DNA of 64,000 nt from Hymenolepis diminuta (lineage: Eukaryota; Platyhelminthes; Cestoda; Cyclophyllidea; Hymenolepididae). Below the pieces are notes generated by a model. The model was not told the origin of the DNA. It did no database searches and was given only the letters and a program-made list of their open reading frames with translations. Below are positions 13,425 through 25,295 of the stretch, piece by piece. Where the stretch lies: NCBI GenBank assembly GCA_900708905.1, contig CAADRB010000007.1, positions 1,581,673 to 1,645,672 of the forward strand. The letters run 5' to 3'. The position numbers were made by a program, and so were the translations under genes. How positions within the stretch are numbered: position 1 is the stretch's first letter; each line of letters begins with the position of its first letter.

Positions 13425-14654
13425 TCAGCCTGTAACAGAAGTTTTGTCCATTTTTTAAATTTGGATTATAGTGAAAATTTATTTAGTGTTCAACATAGTC
13501 ACCATTTTTATTAATTACACCTTTCCATTTTGCCATAAACTTTCCCATTCCTCCTTCATAGAATTTAACCACTTTGGACCCGAAAAAAGAAACTACTTTA
13601 CTCATTTCGACCTCTCCTCTTGAAGTAAGCCTTTGTTCCATTCAATGAATCTGTAAGCTCCTGAAAAGATGAAAATCGGTTGGTGCAAGATGGGGAGAAT
13701 AGGGTGAGTGAAGCATGACTTCCAGGCCAAATTCTTCAACGAGATTTTTGCTTGCTCTTGAAGTTTGGGGTTTGGCATTGTCAAAAAAGCCCGTTTTTCC
13801 TGTAAAATTGCTTTTAAACGAGTTAGCTGCTGACAGTAAAATTCAGATGTTATTCTTTGATTGTCACCCATTAGTTCATAATAAACAATTCCCTTCAAAT
13901 CCCACCATACACACAGAAGAATTTTTTCGGGTGCAGTCTACTTCTCGGTTGTGGAATTGGCTTTGAACCACTGTCTTGACTTAGATACTGTCTTTTGCGC
14001 TTAACATTGTTGCAAAGGGTCCACCACTTCTCGTCGCTGTCAGTTATGATTCGGTCTAAAAAGGTGCCTGAGAGCGCAGTGAAACACAACGGGTCACACG
14101 CTGTTGCTTGTTGATTTCTGGCAAATCGTGTGGGGGGCCCATTTCCCAGCCTTTGAGACCTTGCCAAGTCCTTTCATTTCCCTATATACGGTCATATGGC
14201 TTACGTTAAAGGTTTTGCTCAGTTCTCTGGTAGTGTAGGTTGGATTTTCATCAATGGCAATTTGAGATTCCTCAGAATTAAGTTTTTTTTGAGCATCCTG
14301 CTCTAAGTTCGTCTTTCAGACTGAAGTCATCCTTTTTGAAACGTGAAGGTGAAAACCATCTTCTGCCGGTCCTTTTATTCACAACATCATTTCCGTAAGT
14401 GTGCTTGAGTGTTTTTGCTGATGAGCTTGCCGTATTTCCATTATGAAATTCAAACAGTAAAGTATGCCTGATATGCTCTTTATTTGGTGTGTACATTAGG
14501 GCTAGAAACAGTTATTAATAACGATAATTATCACACAATCTGAAAGAAGAAATGTTTTATTAATTAACGTAGATAAGCATTAACAAACTAAATGGAGGTA
14601 ATCATGCCCTAAACACAAGCTCAAAAATTGACCAGAACTTCTGTTACAACCTGA
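13425..14654 (-). mobile_element. mariner-family DNA transposon, decayed
   Basis: The ends are inverted repeats: TCAGCCTGTAACAGAAGTT at 13425 and, on the opposite strand from 14654, TCAGGTTGTAACAGAAGTT. Each is flanked by a TA dinucleotide (13423-13424 and 14655-14656), the target duplication of Tc1/mariner elements. The length is 1,230 bp, normal for a complete mariner. The transposase lies on the minus strand and is frameshifted. It inserted between the tail-to-tail genes B and C. Confidence 0.88.
13602..14496 (-). pseudogene. mariner transposase pseudogene
   Basis: The ATG is at 14496. The N-terminal part (14496-14281) has the mariner helix-turn-helix region, with HIRHTLLFEFHNGNTA and the RTGRRWF motif. 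Further pieces continue in other frames at about 14167-13895 and 13898-13602. The middle contains DEKWW and NVKRKRQ. In the third frame FFDN is followed exactly 34 residues later by the Asp of APTDFHLF, the DD34D spacing of mariner transposases, which cut and join element ends. Frame changes between the pieces mean no full-length enzyme can be made. Confidence 0.85.
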
Positions 14655-16853
14655 TATTTTCTTCACTGCCTTGAGAGAAAATAATAACAATCTATTGAGG
14701 ATGATTGAGAACACCGAATAGTGCCTTGGAGTTCACAACGCCGCCAAGGCTGATCAAGGGAATCGCGGTGCGTTAGAACATTCTGGAAAGTGCGCATATG
14801 TTACTGATCGCGTAGTGGTCAAGTGCGGACGTGCGTGCAAAGGTCTTTTCAGCCAATCAGTGGAAAATATTCCTACAGCATGGCGTTGAAAATGTTTTAT
14901 GACTAACACGTTGATGGCTTACATGCTTCCGCAATAAACCCTCTCTGCGCGACATCTTTGCTCTCGCTACTCTGGGCAGCCTAGCCAATCTGGGGACAAA
15001 TTTATACTAGACTCTAGAAATTATTTTGACCACTTAAGAGGATTGCCAGGGTTTGGCAAAAGACTTACTTGTGTAGCGTCCGCTACAGTACGTATAACAG
15101 TTGAGTATTTAACATCGAGTGTAATCGGCGTCTCGTCTATTTTTGTATAATACGATTAAAATGATCTATTTATATTACTGAAGCAGTATGTTAGGGCCTT
15201 TGTTGTTCTCTAGCGATACCCAAATACTTAACGTCTATCAGTGAATAACCATGTCACAATTTGCATCACTTTGCGTGATGAGAAAACTGTTATCAGCATC
15301 CCATGTCAATCGTCACGTGTACTTTCGTGAAATGCTAGGCAGAAATGGGTGTGTCTTTAAGGTGTTCCTTTCATTCTTATTCAATTAAAAAGATTTTAAA
15401 ATATTTTAATAATACAAAATTTGGCGAAATTCTTTATTTGCTGATTTTATGAAAATTAAAAGTTTTTTATGAAATTAATGAGGCAACATCTTGGTCTTTT
15501 ACTGTAGAAACATTTATCAACACCCCTGAACTGTTCTAGGAACATGAGTGAATTAATTTATGCCTTCTAAGTGGTCCCGGTTCAAATCATATCAACAACA
15601 GTGTTACATTCTGAATCTTCAGGACGGGAATATGCTTAGCAACATATCTAGAACCACTTATCTGATACGACCCATCTTTTTATGGAGATGACTTAAGGGA
15701 TGTAAGCAACCAAGTTTGAATGAATGAGTGAATATACACAAATCATTAAGTCAATTTATCGGAATGGTTTTCAGCAACCTCCGTACTGTTATACCTATGT
15801 GACGAAACATTGTTTAACGCTACATTCAAGAAATAAGCCAATTCACTCATAGCGAGAGGACGGTTCGGAGGTGGCCTGGAAGCAACCTCAGTTTGCTGAC
15901 CGACTGGGATCGGTCTACTTACCACCTTAAGCATATTGTTATATTTGATTTATGTGAATAATGACATTTCTTCTTAAAATTCAGTCACATTTAATGACTC
16001 CGATCGGACTTAAGACTAAGTTAGCATTTACAAATCAATGCCTCTTACTCCCATAAAGAGTGTTTACAGTGACTCATTACTTTATGATCCAAATATTATG
16101 GGACAGATGATTTCCAAGATGCCTATGCCATGCGCAATTCCACATTGTATTCATTTTGTTAAAATTTATTCGTATAATTGTGAGGTTTTTACTCACAGAT
16201 GCTGTTTTTTGCGTTATTCATAATCAAGTTGACGGATAGCAAATATGAGTCATTATACTTAGTACATCTAATCTAATAACACTAAAATAAGGCAGAAGAA
16301 AGAAGGAGTGAATACAGAAGTTGGATCCCTGTTAGTAAGTAAGCTTTGACGATCACAACTATTCCTATCGAAATCCTTAATACAGAGAAGTTAATGCAGT
16401 GGAAAGGATTTCAATATGAAAGTATAGTTAACTTAACTTAAGAATGAAAGGCGTTTTTCAATATTCACTTTGAATGGGAAGTATCATTGAGCCGCCTTGG
16501 TGACAAACTCGAATTCTGCCAGATTTGGCCGTTTTTTATGAAGGACAGGTACCTTTTCGACAGTTGGCATAAGAAAAGCCCAAGTATCAAAAAATTTAAA
16601 CAACTATTTGATGCTTACAAGCGTAAAGTTGAGAACCTTAAAGTGAGTTCAGATATTCAGCGGACAATCATTAAACAACTTATATTAAAAGGAAATAAAT
16701 TGTTACTTTTTATAAAGCTTTCACAGTTATCGTTTTAAAATATTAAATTTAATTAGATTTTGGAATCTCTGGATCGACATTTGGGACGGAATTTGAAAAT
16801 AGGATTCGAAAGTTCCAATAGATACTCTCTTTAAGGAATAGGCAGCATTCTCA
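14655..16853. other. Spacer between mariner and gene C
   Basis: No gene recognised. A GC-richer island at about 14700-15000 looks different from its surroundings but matches nothing I know. About 15850-15930 carries a fragment of repeat family R2 (CGGAGGTGGCCTGGAAGC). Open frames at 16487-16738 and 16038-16223 lack motifs. Confidence 0.4.
15850..15930 (+). repeat. Repeat R2 fragment
   Basis: CGGAGGTGGCCTGGAAGCAA-CTCAGTTT matches the left part of the R2 copies at 57150 (GGAGGTAGCCAGGAAGCCAC) and 55792 (CGGAGGTGGCAGAGCTACC). Only the left edge is present. Confidence 0.4.
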
Positions 16854-19325
16854 CTAGTTAGTCCAGTCATTGGTTTCTTTGCTCTCTGATTCACTATCAG
16901 TGTTTTTGGCAAAATCTTTCTCAACCGCATGGTAGGTGAAAGCCGTACAGTATAGGTGGGACAGTGCCACATTACCGGATCGTAGACGGTCACTAAAAAG
17001 AAGAAGAGGTCATAACGACTGAATCGTACTATCTGGTCTACCTGTGACTCCAATTTACTTACTTAATGAATTCCACAGCATAGAGTAACGAAGCTCCTTT
17101 CTCATTAATTCCAATCGACCCAAGAATGGTTACAACAGCTACAACACTAGCGCTTGGAATATTAGGCAGGGCCGTCACATAGGCAAAAGTCAGAATTCTA
17201 CAAAATTATGAAAGGTAAAAGTTTAAATAAACCTACACAATGATTACAACTTTTCCAACATCCAATTCCACATTGTCCTGCTGAGCGACGAATAGGCAGG
17301 CAGATGCAATGAATATTGCTGAAGCATCCGTTTTCATGGTACCAGCAAACGGAAGCACAAATCGAGAAATGGATTTTGGAATACCATATTTATCGGCTGC
17401 AATGAATGCTTTCGGGAGACATACAACTCTAGAATTAAAGTAAACAAGATATATGAATAACTTACGCGCTGGTAGTAGCAAATGCGATAAAGTACGCCGG
17501 GAAAGAGTACTTGAGGATCCTAAATGGATTCTTGCAGAGCACAACTAGACTAAGAATCAAGAAGATGAGGTGGGTGAGTTGACCGACGAAATTGAGAAGA
17601 ACGAAGAAGCCCAGAGAGATAAAGGTTTTGCTGATATCGTCAACGCCGGCGATTGAACTCATCACCATGAACATGACACCAATAGGGGTAATTCTGCCAA
17701 TGAAAATTCATAACATAAAGACATTCATTCATGCTAATACACAATAAGAAGACATACAGGAGAAACTTCTGCATGAGTAACATTACGACTTCTCCGAGAG
17801 AGTAGAAGAATCTTTTGAAAGGTTCTCCTTTTTCCTTTGCAGCGTTTGCAGCAAGACCGAAGACAAGAGAACAAAAGAGGACACCTATCAGATTAAATTA
17901 TTAATGAGTCTACAAATATTAAAATTAATTTACCTATCATATTTGTGCCATCGGCTGTTATTGCTGAGTATGTTACTTCTCCTGACTGATCAACGTTAGG
18001 ATGATCAAAGTCAGTAGCTGCTTGAAAGATTGTAACTCCAACGATATTATCAGGAAAGATGTTTCTAAAGGGAAAAAAATATTGTCATCGTGAGTTTCGT
18101 TATGGAGAACACATCCTAAACAGTATTAAATAACTACTCTGACTTTTATAAGGGATAAATTCTTCGAAATAACTCTGAACATTGGAAAAGTGGACTCGTA
18201 CAGTAATCTAGGGGTCACAGCTTTAACCCAACTTTTTAACAAGAGGATATAACCTGGCGAACTATATCCATTGTGTTCAAAGTGGGCAGTATGGTGATTT
18301 ATCAGGAGTCTAATGAAGAATGACTCTTGCTACCATTAATGTAGTTTCCATTTCTACCCCTTTTTAGGCCTTATCGGATCATGTTAGACGCCCTTCCGTG
18401 ATTGTAATCCGTAAAAGTTTTTCTCTGTTATGGTTAATAATAGCGATTATCTTAAATTAACATATTTTAGTATGATTAAATTACTATAATTTACAGAAAA
18501 AGATCTTTGAAAATATAGGAAATTTGGTTCCCTCCACCTGAAATCGTGCCATTACCAGCATTATCACTTTGAGCCCTTTTTCCTGAAATAAAGAAATAAA
18601 TTTAAAGTGGAAAGATTCAAGCACTAAAACTATTGACATAAAAATAAATTATTTTGATTTATTTATAAACCAATAATAGAAGTTTGCCTACTCGTTAAAC
18701 AGCAGTAACGACTTAACAATTTTGATGACTTTTTTGGGGTTAAACTGAATAGTAGTTTAAAAAGGTTCAAACATGTAATTTCAATAAATTAATGCAATTA
18801 GTTGCCAAGTTGGGCGTTTAACATACCAGGTTGAATTATGTAAGCGTACATGACTCCAATAAGCGAACAAAGGAGATTGAAAATGAGAATGTATCCTAAG
18901 GCCACCGCACTAACTTTTCCATTCTCTTTAGGGTTTAAGTTGGACATAACTAAAAGCGTTCAAAATGACGCAGATTTAGCAACTTTGTTCAAATGAAAAA
19001 ATTACCATTTATAATGTTTGCTGCGATCATTGGAAGAATAGTCAGTTTCAGAAGTCGAATGTAAATGTCTCCGGGCATAGCTAAAAATCAATTTTTCAGT
19101 GGAACTCATCTTACCCAACCATGTTTTGCCAACTTCATCAAGTCCTGCTTGCTGTATGCCGAAACCAGCTCCAAAGCCGATTATAACACCAATGATTGTA
19201 GTGAGCATAAACCAGTTATTAATCAGGAAACCGACAAATCCCTTTCTTTTGGGCTTCTCCGTTGTCGCCATATCATTATCATCATCAAACACAGTGGACA
19301 ATTCCGAACCTTTATCTCTAGACAT
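16854..19325 (-). CDS. SLC1-family transporter, gene C (482 aa, 10 exons)
   Basis: Exons on the minus strand: 19325-19115, 19080-19006, 18949-18827, 18582-18495, 18064-17934, 17884-17758, 17693-17466, 17428-17237, 17197-17063, 16992-16854. Intron phases match gene B; intron 1 is 34 bp, intron 7 is 37 bp and intron 8 is 39 bp. All SLC1 landmarks seen in gene B recur, and of the intact copies this one reads closest to B, especially in exons 6-10. TM7 carries K360-T-D-A-S, TM8 DRLRSGNVALSH. The tail is acidic (DSESESKETND). The start is the ATG at 19325 because the frame upstream has only a TTG. The gene is tail to tail with gene B across 3.8 kb that includes the mariner element. Predicted polytopic membrane carrier; substrate and coupling ion unknown. 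Confidence 0.9.
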
Positions 19326-21294
19326 GATGTTCAAAGAGTTTCAATGAACTTAATATAGGAAACAGAGTTTTTATACCTCCTAGTTTTACACCCACTTTCA
19401 GTATACTGACTAATCTCAGAAGTCTCCTCAAGTATTTGATTTACTCAAAAAATTGAAAATTCATTGGAGTTTCGGCAGATTAGGGTGGTAACCCTTGTGT
19501 TTCTTCAATTCCTCCAAAGTTGGAAATAACTGACAGTGCATAAATCCTCCCCTTTTGAAGTTATTTTCACTGCTTATCGAAGGAGCAACACACAATTATT
19601 TTCGGGAATTATTTGAATAGAGGATGAATGTAAGTCTTTATTAAATAAAAGTGATGATTAGTACTTTTATTACAGGTGGAAAAATTACTAATGGATCCTT
19701 TAACCGAGAAACTACAATGCTGAAATTTCCTTTGACTACTATTAATCTAGTTTTGAATGGCATTCAATTCTTTGCGATAAAATGAAGCTGTCGAAGAATA
19801 TCTCCCTTGGTCCTTCCAAAAGTTAAGTGAAAATTATGAAATCCTGATAGGAAGAATATGCGCATTTAATATACAACGTTGTGTAAGTGTATACGCATAC
19901 AAGGCGATTGAGGGATAGCATCATATTTTCAAAATCAAACAAATTTATTTGCTTACCAACTTTTTTCATAAAAATGGAACATCAAGCGAAAATCCTTAAC
20001 AGGAAGTTTTATTTGAAATTTAAACAATACATGAATTTCCGCCTACACTTTTTAAAACCCTGAAGACTTTATTATAAAACCTATAGCATTCGGCTTTGTA
20101 CGATAAGTATTGGTCCTTTATGAGTCGATTTGGGTATACAATTCTATAATGATCCATCGTTACCTTTGTGCTCTAGTAACCAGGTTTCCGCATTATAAAT
20201 TGTGCTCATAATTTTGCACCTCCTCTGGTTCGTTATAGAGAGTTACTTTCTATACGCTTATTAGCTATAGGCACTCTAAAAGTGGGCCCGCAACCTTGCT
20301 GGACTAAGTAGAAGAATACGCCTGAATAGGGTATAGACTTATGAGAATGCGGAAATGGAAGTTTAGAGTGGCCATTGGCTAGATCCGTATTGCTCTAGGT
20401 GGGAAGTTAGTGGACACACTAAGAGGGATGCTACCTCTCACCATTTGTACTCTGTCTTTATAATGATCTCTTTAGACTATACTGCTTACAGAATACAAAG
20501 AGTATCAGACTGATAGCTGAGCAATGGGGTCTGTGACGGTAGGATTAATATTAACTTGAGCCTGAATATGAATAAGACACTATTATACACTTCACACAAT
20601 CAATGAATAAATTCATATTCCTAAGGAATATGCCAAAACGGTAGAGTTCACTTTAATTCTAAAGGTCTTTTCGAGAAATGTTCATCTAGTAACAGAATGT
20701 ATTTGGTCAACTCTCTTTTGATCGACTTTAGCCATTCCATGAGCAGTTGCTTTAAACTCTGATGTCGCATAGGTTCCCTAACAGATGTCAGATTACTCTG
20801 TTTTATTTACCATAGAGATACTTCATACAAGTGAAGTTTAATTATAAGGAGAGAATATGGAGACATAAAATGCGTAAGTTAAATATATACATTTATGACA
20901 ATGTACAAACAAACTAGCAAAGAACAAGTCATGTGATCACATCGAGTGAGCACTGTTCAGTGAGCTTCGTTATGTTAAACAGATTTGACTGGTTACAATG
21001 TTGTAAATCCCTGTTTGTATCAGGTAAAGGGTATACATAAATGAAGATAGGAGCGACGCAACCACCCACTCTTTAAATATGCGCAATTCTAGATGTTAGC
21101 TTTCTTCTGGCGTGAGACACAACGGTGCTGGAGAGAATCAAAATCTCCGTTCATGAAAATCAGTGCAAGTGTTCTCCAATTATTTTAAAACTAATCTCAA
21201 ACAAAAATACGAACTCCTCAGGTAATTTGATGCAAAAGTAAGTGGCGTGAATTACAGCCCGAGCTTCAGGGACCACTTTTCAGGAAATATTTCT

Positions 21295-21430
21295 TCATAT
21301 TTAACCTTCCTCTCCATATTTAAAGCTATACACCTTTATGTCCACTTTGTATTTGCAACACGAACGTCAATTGATAATTTTTGTTGATCAAACAGACTTA
21401 ACGAAATTGGCCAAAAACAGATGAATACAA
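21295..21430 (+). repeat. Interspersed repeat R3, copy 1
   Basis: TTTAAAGCTATACACCTTT, then TTTTTGTTGATCAAACAGA and CTTAA. The same blocks in the same order occur at 34675-34800 and, more diverged, at 61620-61715. Class unknown. Confidence 0.45.
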
Positions 21431-22311
21431 AAATGACTACGCAGTTTTTGTTCATTAAGCAACTAAGAGGCTCGCTAAAGACTTGACTTTCAAAATGACT
21501 CATCAAAGTTCACAAGTGGTGTTACTCTGCGTTTTATATAATAAATAAATTGATAACTATTACTATAACTGCGAAAAATTAGCAATATAGATCAGATTAT
21601 AATTCTAAATCGAATATCAATAAATATCCACCACGTCAAAAACGTTTAGTTAAACTGTAGTCACGATATCATATAGAATGTCTGTTTAAAACAAGATAAA
21701 AATAAAATGTGGAATTAACAGTCAATATGAGTGTAATGCAACTTATCAGAATCACAATCTTTGTTTGTTTTCTGGAATACTAGAAGGGTGGAGTATAGAA
21801 TGAGTCAGGTAAGTGTGAATTGAAGTCTAATTGAAAACATCATAAATTGGTCAAGTTATTAATATTGAATTTGTTTCCTTTACATTTTCTCGTTCCGTCG
21901 AAGGTCACCCTGCACACAATGTGCAAAAGATTACTTTTGTGCATATGTTGTGTGTTGACTCTATCTCAGTCTAATTTAATGGGGTGTGGTACAAATCTAG
22001 GGACTTTTAATATGTCTGATTTTTCACAATGCTATTATTTTCACAAATACGAAATTTTGTAGGAAAGAACGCCAATGACTCATCACATTAACATAAAACA
22101 CTAACGAGAATCTGGATGATCAAATTTCTTTTAAAAAGATCAGATGTTATTGACCACTTCGTTCAACCCATTCGATTTACATACATATACATATTATATA
22201 TTACAAAAGGATTCATTTATATTAAGGCATTTTAAATGAATTTCTAATCACGTTGACCCACCAACGAAAAAATTGTTGGTCATATCAGCCTTTAACAAGA
22301 GTCTGACAGCC

Positions 22312-22345
<34 letters not shown>

Positions 22346-22346
22346 C
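22312..22346. repeat. (AT)n microsatellite
   Basis: About 30 bases of uninterrupted alternating AT within a short TACATATA context. Confidence 0.9.
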
Positions 22347-22955
22347 ATATTGGGTTCAAATTTAAGTAATTATCAGATATTGCTATAATCGAAAAAATTC
22401 ATTTAATGAAAGGCTAAATCAGCAAAATTAATTAGCTACAGCGTCGTGGAAATAGACTCTGACTTACAGGGTTATTAATTTGCGCGTTTAGTCTTTGGCA
22501 TCCATAGAGCAATTTATTTTGTTGACATACTTCAAATCTTTTCCAACCTACCTGCTTATTCTCAATCATACTTATGTGCATTCAATTAGATTATGACTGA
22601 TAAAACCTGAATTAGACGCCATTCACTATGCAAATTTTCGTATAATAGTAATTTTAATCAATAATAAGTAATGACGAGTCAGATCCATAGGCAGGAAACA
22701 AACCAAACTCAACTCTCAACCCAGTAATTGGAGATATACATTTTCTACCCAGGTCACATTTCTGCACATATGGTCCAAAATACTGGCTTCCATTAGACAG
22801 TCTTCATTTCCTAGCTTGTGTCCCTGAGGTCAGACATTCACAGTTCAACTGAATCTGTTCATGTCTAGACTTGCTTCTCCAGCTGAATATGAAACATTAG
22901 CCAAATGGGTTGTCAATTTCATATTTTAAGATTTGAAATTCCTTTGCAAACTTAC

Positions 22956-23154
22956 TAGTTTTCGCAAATCTGAGGATAGTAGATAGAGTCGATAATCCAT
23001 TCTGTTTGTAGGAATTGCATTGATAACTCAGCTTTCTTAAACCACTATTTCTTCTAAAATCGTTAAAGTTATAATCATAGGTAGGGAAACCTAAATATGG
23101 TAGCTTATTACAGTTAGTCTGGCTTTGAGGACGACAATATGGGTCTACCGGGCT
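22956..23154 (-). other. Exon-like segment with good splice sites, unidentified
   Basis: On the minus strand an acceptor (TTATTTCAG) precedes 23154 and a donor (GTAAGT) follows 22956. The 199 bp between them are open in one frame and encode a Cys- and Asn-rich peptide containing GLRKLSYQCNSYKQNGLSTL. A related peptide is encoded on the plus strand at 23986-24240, with about half of 26 aligned residues identical. I do not recognise the protein. It may be one exon of a small gene family or a gene remnant. Confidence 0.35.
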
Positions 23155-23235
23155 CTGAAATAAAAGCTCAAATACAATAAAACAAACAAAAAAATCGGAT
23201 TTATTTTGCATTAGTTTTTATTCTCTTTGCTTATT

Positions 23236-23502
23236 CTACATACAGTTTAATACAATATTTCGAATTAATGCATAGAAATTGAGGGGGTGCGGAGGATATA
23301 CAAAAATAAGAGTGTCAGGAAGTACCAAAAAACGGTGAAAATCTTTCTGTTTATTCGATTTTTTCCTCTCATCTGACCATTCTTCTTTGCTCTCCTCCTC
23401 TGATTCATATTCTTCTTCCTCTATCTTTTCAAAGCCCTTTTCTGGCATGTGATATGCGAAGACCGCACAGTAGAGATGTGGCAAGGCGGCCATAGTATAT
23501 CA
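23236..23502 (-). pseudogene. SLC1 last-exon fragment, eroded
   Basis: Starting just after a kept splice acceptor (TTCTTTAG), the sequence matches the last exon of genes A-D. PHLYCAVFAYHMPEKGF corresponds to SHLYCTAFTYHAVEKDF, and a strongly acidic tail follows (EEEEYESEEESKEEW). About 10 bp are missing directly after the acceptor compared with gene B. This removes the DRLRSGN segment with the substrate-binding Arg and shifts the frame. No upstream exons were found within 3 kb. It is a relic of a sixth copy. Confidence 0.75.
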
Positions 23503-23611
23503 CTAAAGAACGTTAAATAGAAATGGATGAAATGAGATGCAGTAACATTGTTTCAAATTCAAACGCCGTACTGTAGGTAAAATCTATTTTCGATCAGAAG
23601 AGTGAATGCTT

Positions 23612-23870
23612 ACGGAGTTACCAATCGGTAAAGAGTGAGGGGTTAGCAACAAGAAAGACCAAACGACGGTTCTAAAAGTAAAACACAAGTATTGTGTATG
23701 CCAAAGTTTATTGAGCAAGCCACGGTGAGGTTCAAGAGGGAAAGAGAGAGGTGAGGGACAAAAGAGATGGAAGGGAAACGTAGGGGCCGGTAAATGACAT
23801 GCGTATGCCTGTCCCCTTCCCACCTTTGTATGTGTATAAAAAAGGGCTTTACATAGTTTCATAGAACGGG
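23612..23870 (-). repeat. Interspersed repeat R1, copy 1
   Basis: Shares, in order, a GCCAAAGTTTATTGAGCAAG block, GGTGAGG, GGTTCAAGAGGG, AGAGAGAGG and a GTGTAT/TGTGTG block followed by ACAT with the copies at 29410-29770 and 43890-44280. An open frame of 113 codons on the minus strand here is a by-product of the repeat. Family unknown; autonomous parts and target duplications were not found. Confidence 0.5.
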
Positions 23871-23985
23871 GTAGCATAAACAGATGGAATAGATCCGGAC
23901 ATCTCCGATCGGGGAGGCTGAACACGAAGGGAGCTCATTAATGAGCTTATCCCGCTGATTAAAATAAATCACCTGAGGACAGAGG

Positions 23986-24240
23986 ATGGTTCTCTACGAG
24001 AACTTGAGGTTGCAGCGTGGTCAAGTACTTCGAACTCTACTGTGCGGCCGAGATAATTTAGGTCTTTCCAAATATTCCATTTGTTGCCATAAGTCTAAGT
24101 CGAATGCTCTAAACAAGCTACCAACGATTCAACGAAATGAGCTTGGACCTTCATCGAAGTTCCCTCCAGACTTAAAGAGGTCTCTGAAAACAACAAAAGT
24201 CTTTCAGAAAAATTTGCATCTTATACGAAAGTTCACCTAA
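23986..24240 (+). other. Exon-like segment related to 22956-23154, opposite strand
   Basis: Open in one frame; the peptide LGLSKYSICCHKSKSNALNK aligns with the peptide of 22956-23154 (shared GL-K-S--C---K-N-L--L-TI-R). The two segments lie on opposite strands around the SLC1 relic and repeat copy R1. No function recognised; splice sites at the ends are not clear. Confidence 0.3.
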
Positions 24241-24339
24241 TTTTAATCACATCCCTAATCATAACTAACAAAAATCGAAAGACGCGGAAACAACTTTAAG
24301 TTACCTTGCCTTAAATCATCATTATCAAGCCCTTCTTTT

Positions 24340-25295
24340 TGAAATTTCGCCTGGATTAAAAAAGAGAGTATTGAGAGGCCTCATTTTATTTAGAAAATCT
24401 ATTGTTTTAGTACGGGTATGACGAAATACTTCAATCCTGATTGGAGCGTCATTCAGTGTTTGATAAATACCACCGTGCTCTTTGTTTTCTAAGGCGTCAA
24501 TATCAGTTCAATGAAAAATCAAGCTTTGATGAAGTACTCTAGTACTTTGAAGAAGTCTTTTTTTACTAAATTTTGAAGTTGTGAATGGTTAGTTCCGGTT
24601 TTAGGAAAGATATCAATGCAGACTGTTTGAGGTCTACCAAGTGGAACTGGTAAATCGATCTCCTCAACGAAGTATTTCACTTGATATAGAATGAAGTTCT
24701 TGTAACCTGGGGGAATTTGAATGTTGAATTATTGGGTCCTGAAGAAAATGAGTGGAGGTTACAATATCTTGAGTTTGAATATGAAGAATGTTTGATTTTT
24801 TAGAAATACCACCGCAGAAGCTTGAAATAACAAGTGACAAGTATGTTGCGAAAATGGCATGTGTCATATCCATGTAGATGTATGACGAACCAAAAAAATG
24901 AAAATCGAGAAAACAGACAATCTGATGATACTGGAATCAAGATGAAATAAAGTCCTGCCTATTGTCCAAAGTTTCCTTTTACCGCCCAATTTCCTATTAA
25001 ACGCTGAAATTTCCTATTATTCCAACTTTCAGATAAGTGTCGATAAAGAGTTAAACGTACACCGCTATGAATTGCAGCGCCGTAAATCGCTGTCCATATT
25101 ACTGGAGTGGACGAATGACAATTTCGATATAATCTAGTGATTATAAACGCAGACATTTCAATAAAAAAGGCAAAAAATATTCTCACCAAAACAAGATTCT
25201 CTATAAGGGAGACCTTAATATCCACTGAAAAACATTTTTCTTCAATAGACTTATGTTTAATACGGGTATTGAACGTTTTCGTCAGCCTCATAATT
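24340..25295 (-). other. Coding-like segments on the minus strand, unidentified
   Basis: Several stretches read open with balanced amino-acid composition. 25285-24959 contains VRLTLYRHLSESWNN. 24873-24664 contains a hydrophobic run (HAIFATYLSLVISSF). A third stretch follows an acceptor-like CCCCCAG near 24707 and contains LPVPLGRPQTVCIDIFPK and then, after a frame change, IEVFRHTRTKTIDFLNK. They could be exons of one gene or an eroded gene. I could not join them in frame and recognise no family. Confidence 0.3.

Larger units (their letters stand above)
19326..22955. other. Intergenic, repeats only
   Basis: 3.6 kb 5' of gene C with no supported gene. It holds an R3 repeat copy (about 21295-21430) and an AT microsatellite (22312-22346). 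Promoter elements of gene C should lie near 19326-19600 but none could be named. Confidence 0.45.

Noticed and set aside
19326..19334. Upstream extension of gene C to 19334
   Set aside because: The codon there is TTG. The first ATG is at 19325. Likewise 4815 (gene A) and 41339 (gene D) are TTG codons.
23584..23925. Minus-strand frame of 113 codons, resembling frames at 29550-29888 and 43927-44182
   Set aside because: All three lie in the same interspersed repeat R1. The peptides are low-complexity and shift frame between copies.
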